Shown in pieces: positions 63,860 through 64,000 of a stretch of DNA of 64,000 nt. The notes under the pieces were generated by a model. The model saw nothing but the letters and a program-made list of their open reading frames with translations. It made no database searches and had not been told where the DNA came from. Within the stretch, counting starts at the first letter, position 1. The number at the start of each line of letters is the position of its first letter. The position numbers were made by a program, and so were the translations under genes. Origin of the DNA: Desulfovibrionaceae bacterium (GTDB lineage: Bacteria; Desulfobacterota; Desulfovibrionia; Desulfovibrionales; Desulfovibrionaceae). The stretch lies in contig JACCQO010000005.1 of the NCBI GenBank assembly GCA_015709205.1, forward strand, positions 1-64,000, written 5' to 3'.

Positions 63860-64000
63860 CACTTCTTCTCCATCATGGATTTGATCAGTTGGTTGAAATC
63901 CAGGGAACTCTCCGGGGCAAAGCCCTTGGCATAGCCCTGCATGGTTCCCTGGGCGGCCTGGCCGTCGAAGCCCGTGACCGGGTCCGTGGACGGCTCGCCG
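63859..64000 (-). CDS. C-terminal end of a Tad-locus gene (partial)
   Basis: The last 46 codons of a gene continuing beyond the window, read on the minus strand and ending GFAPESSLDFNQLIKSMMEKK. No family assigned. Its stop overlaps the TadE-like gene start, so it belongs to the same operon. Confidence 0.6.
   Translation of the reverse strand, partial: GEPSTDPVTGFDGQAAQGTMQGYAKGFAPESSLDFNQLIKSMMEKK

Overview
The window is high-GC bacterial chromosome, most likely from a sulfate-reducing member of the Desulfovibrionales (Desulfobacterota). The main pointers are an anaerobe-specific orange-protein (orp) cluster with its sigma-54 regulator, a bacteriohemerythrin, abundant chemosensory and PAS proteins, hypAB, a Tad pilus locus and ThyX. 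No phage, transposase, CRISPR array, rRNA or integrase is visible. This looks like core chromosome with islands of lineage-specific small genes.

Layout. 1-6.7 kb: tRNA-Ala(CGC), a CgeB-like glycosyltransferase, rlmE, yebC and a ruvC-ruvA-ruvB-thyX run. 7-10.7 kb: a PAS/HD-GYP phosphodiesterase overlapping a chemoreceptor. 10.9-14.3 kb (minus): metallophosphoesterase, a secreted SUMF1-fold protein and citrate synthase. 14.7-21.1 kb: an unrecognised 497-aa protein, a trehalose-phosphatase-like HAD protein and a beta-phosphoglucomutase/GH65 phosphorylase fusion, likely a disaccharide-phosphate module. 21.1-25.2 kb: four small unknown proteins, with dut and argD among them, and many hairpins, promoters and tandem repeats. 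25.5-33.6 kb: orphan ABC ATPase, prmA, an endonuclease III-fold glycosylase, an envC-ctpA-yibQ cell-envelope run, then ndk and proC. 33.6-37.8 kb: Smr protein (minus), a pseudoreceiver histidine kinase, sppA and a small secreted protein. 37.8-38.0 kb: an array of four terminator-like hairpins.

38-45.1 kb (minus): hypA, hypB, a sigma-54 activator and six orp-type genes (two NifX-domain proteins, a Gly/Met-rich DUF5320 protein, two ferredoxin-ATPases and Mrp). A -24/-12 promoter sits exactly between the activator and the six genes, so the whole orange-protein system appears to be one sigma-54 operon. 45.3-49.1 kb: TPR protein, small unknown protein, PHP esterase, bacteriohemerythrin and an AMIN-domain protein. 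49.5-53.1 kb: copper-chaperone-like protein divergent from a copper ATPase with four N-terminal metal domains; a Fur-type box covers the chaperone promoter. 53.2-56.2 kb: an unknown protein and a DsbD-type thiol transporter. 56.4-64 kb (minus): Tad pilus genes tadE-tadZ-tadA-tadB-tadC plus a TadD-like TPR lipoprotein ending in a SPOR domain. The locus continues past the window edge.

Many starts were moved from the longest open frame to an internal codon with a Shine-Dalgarno or the family N-terminus. Where that matters it is stated. Functions come from recognising motifs by eye; no database search was possible.
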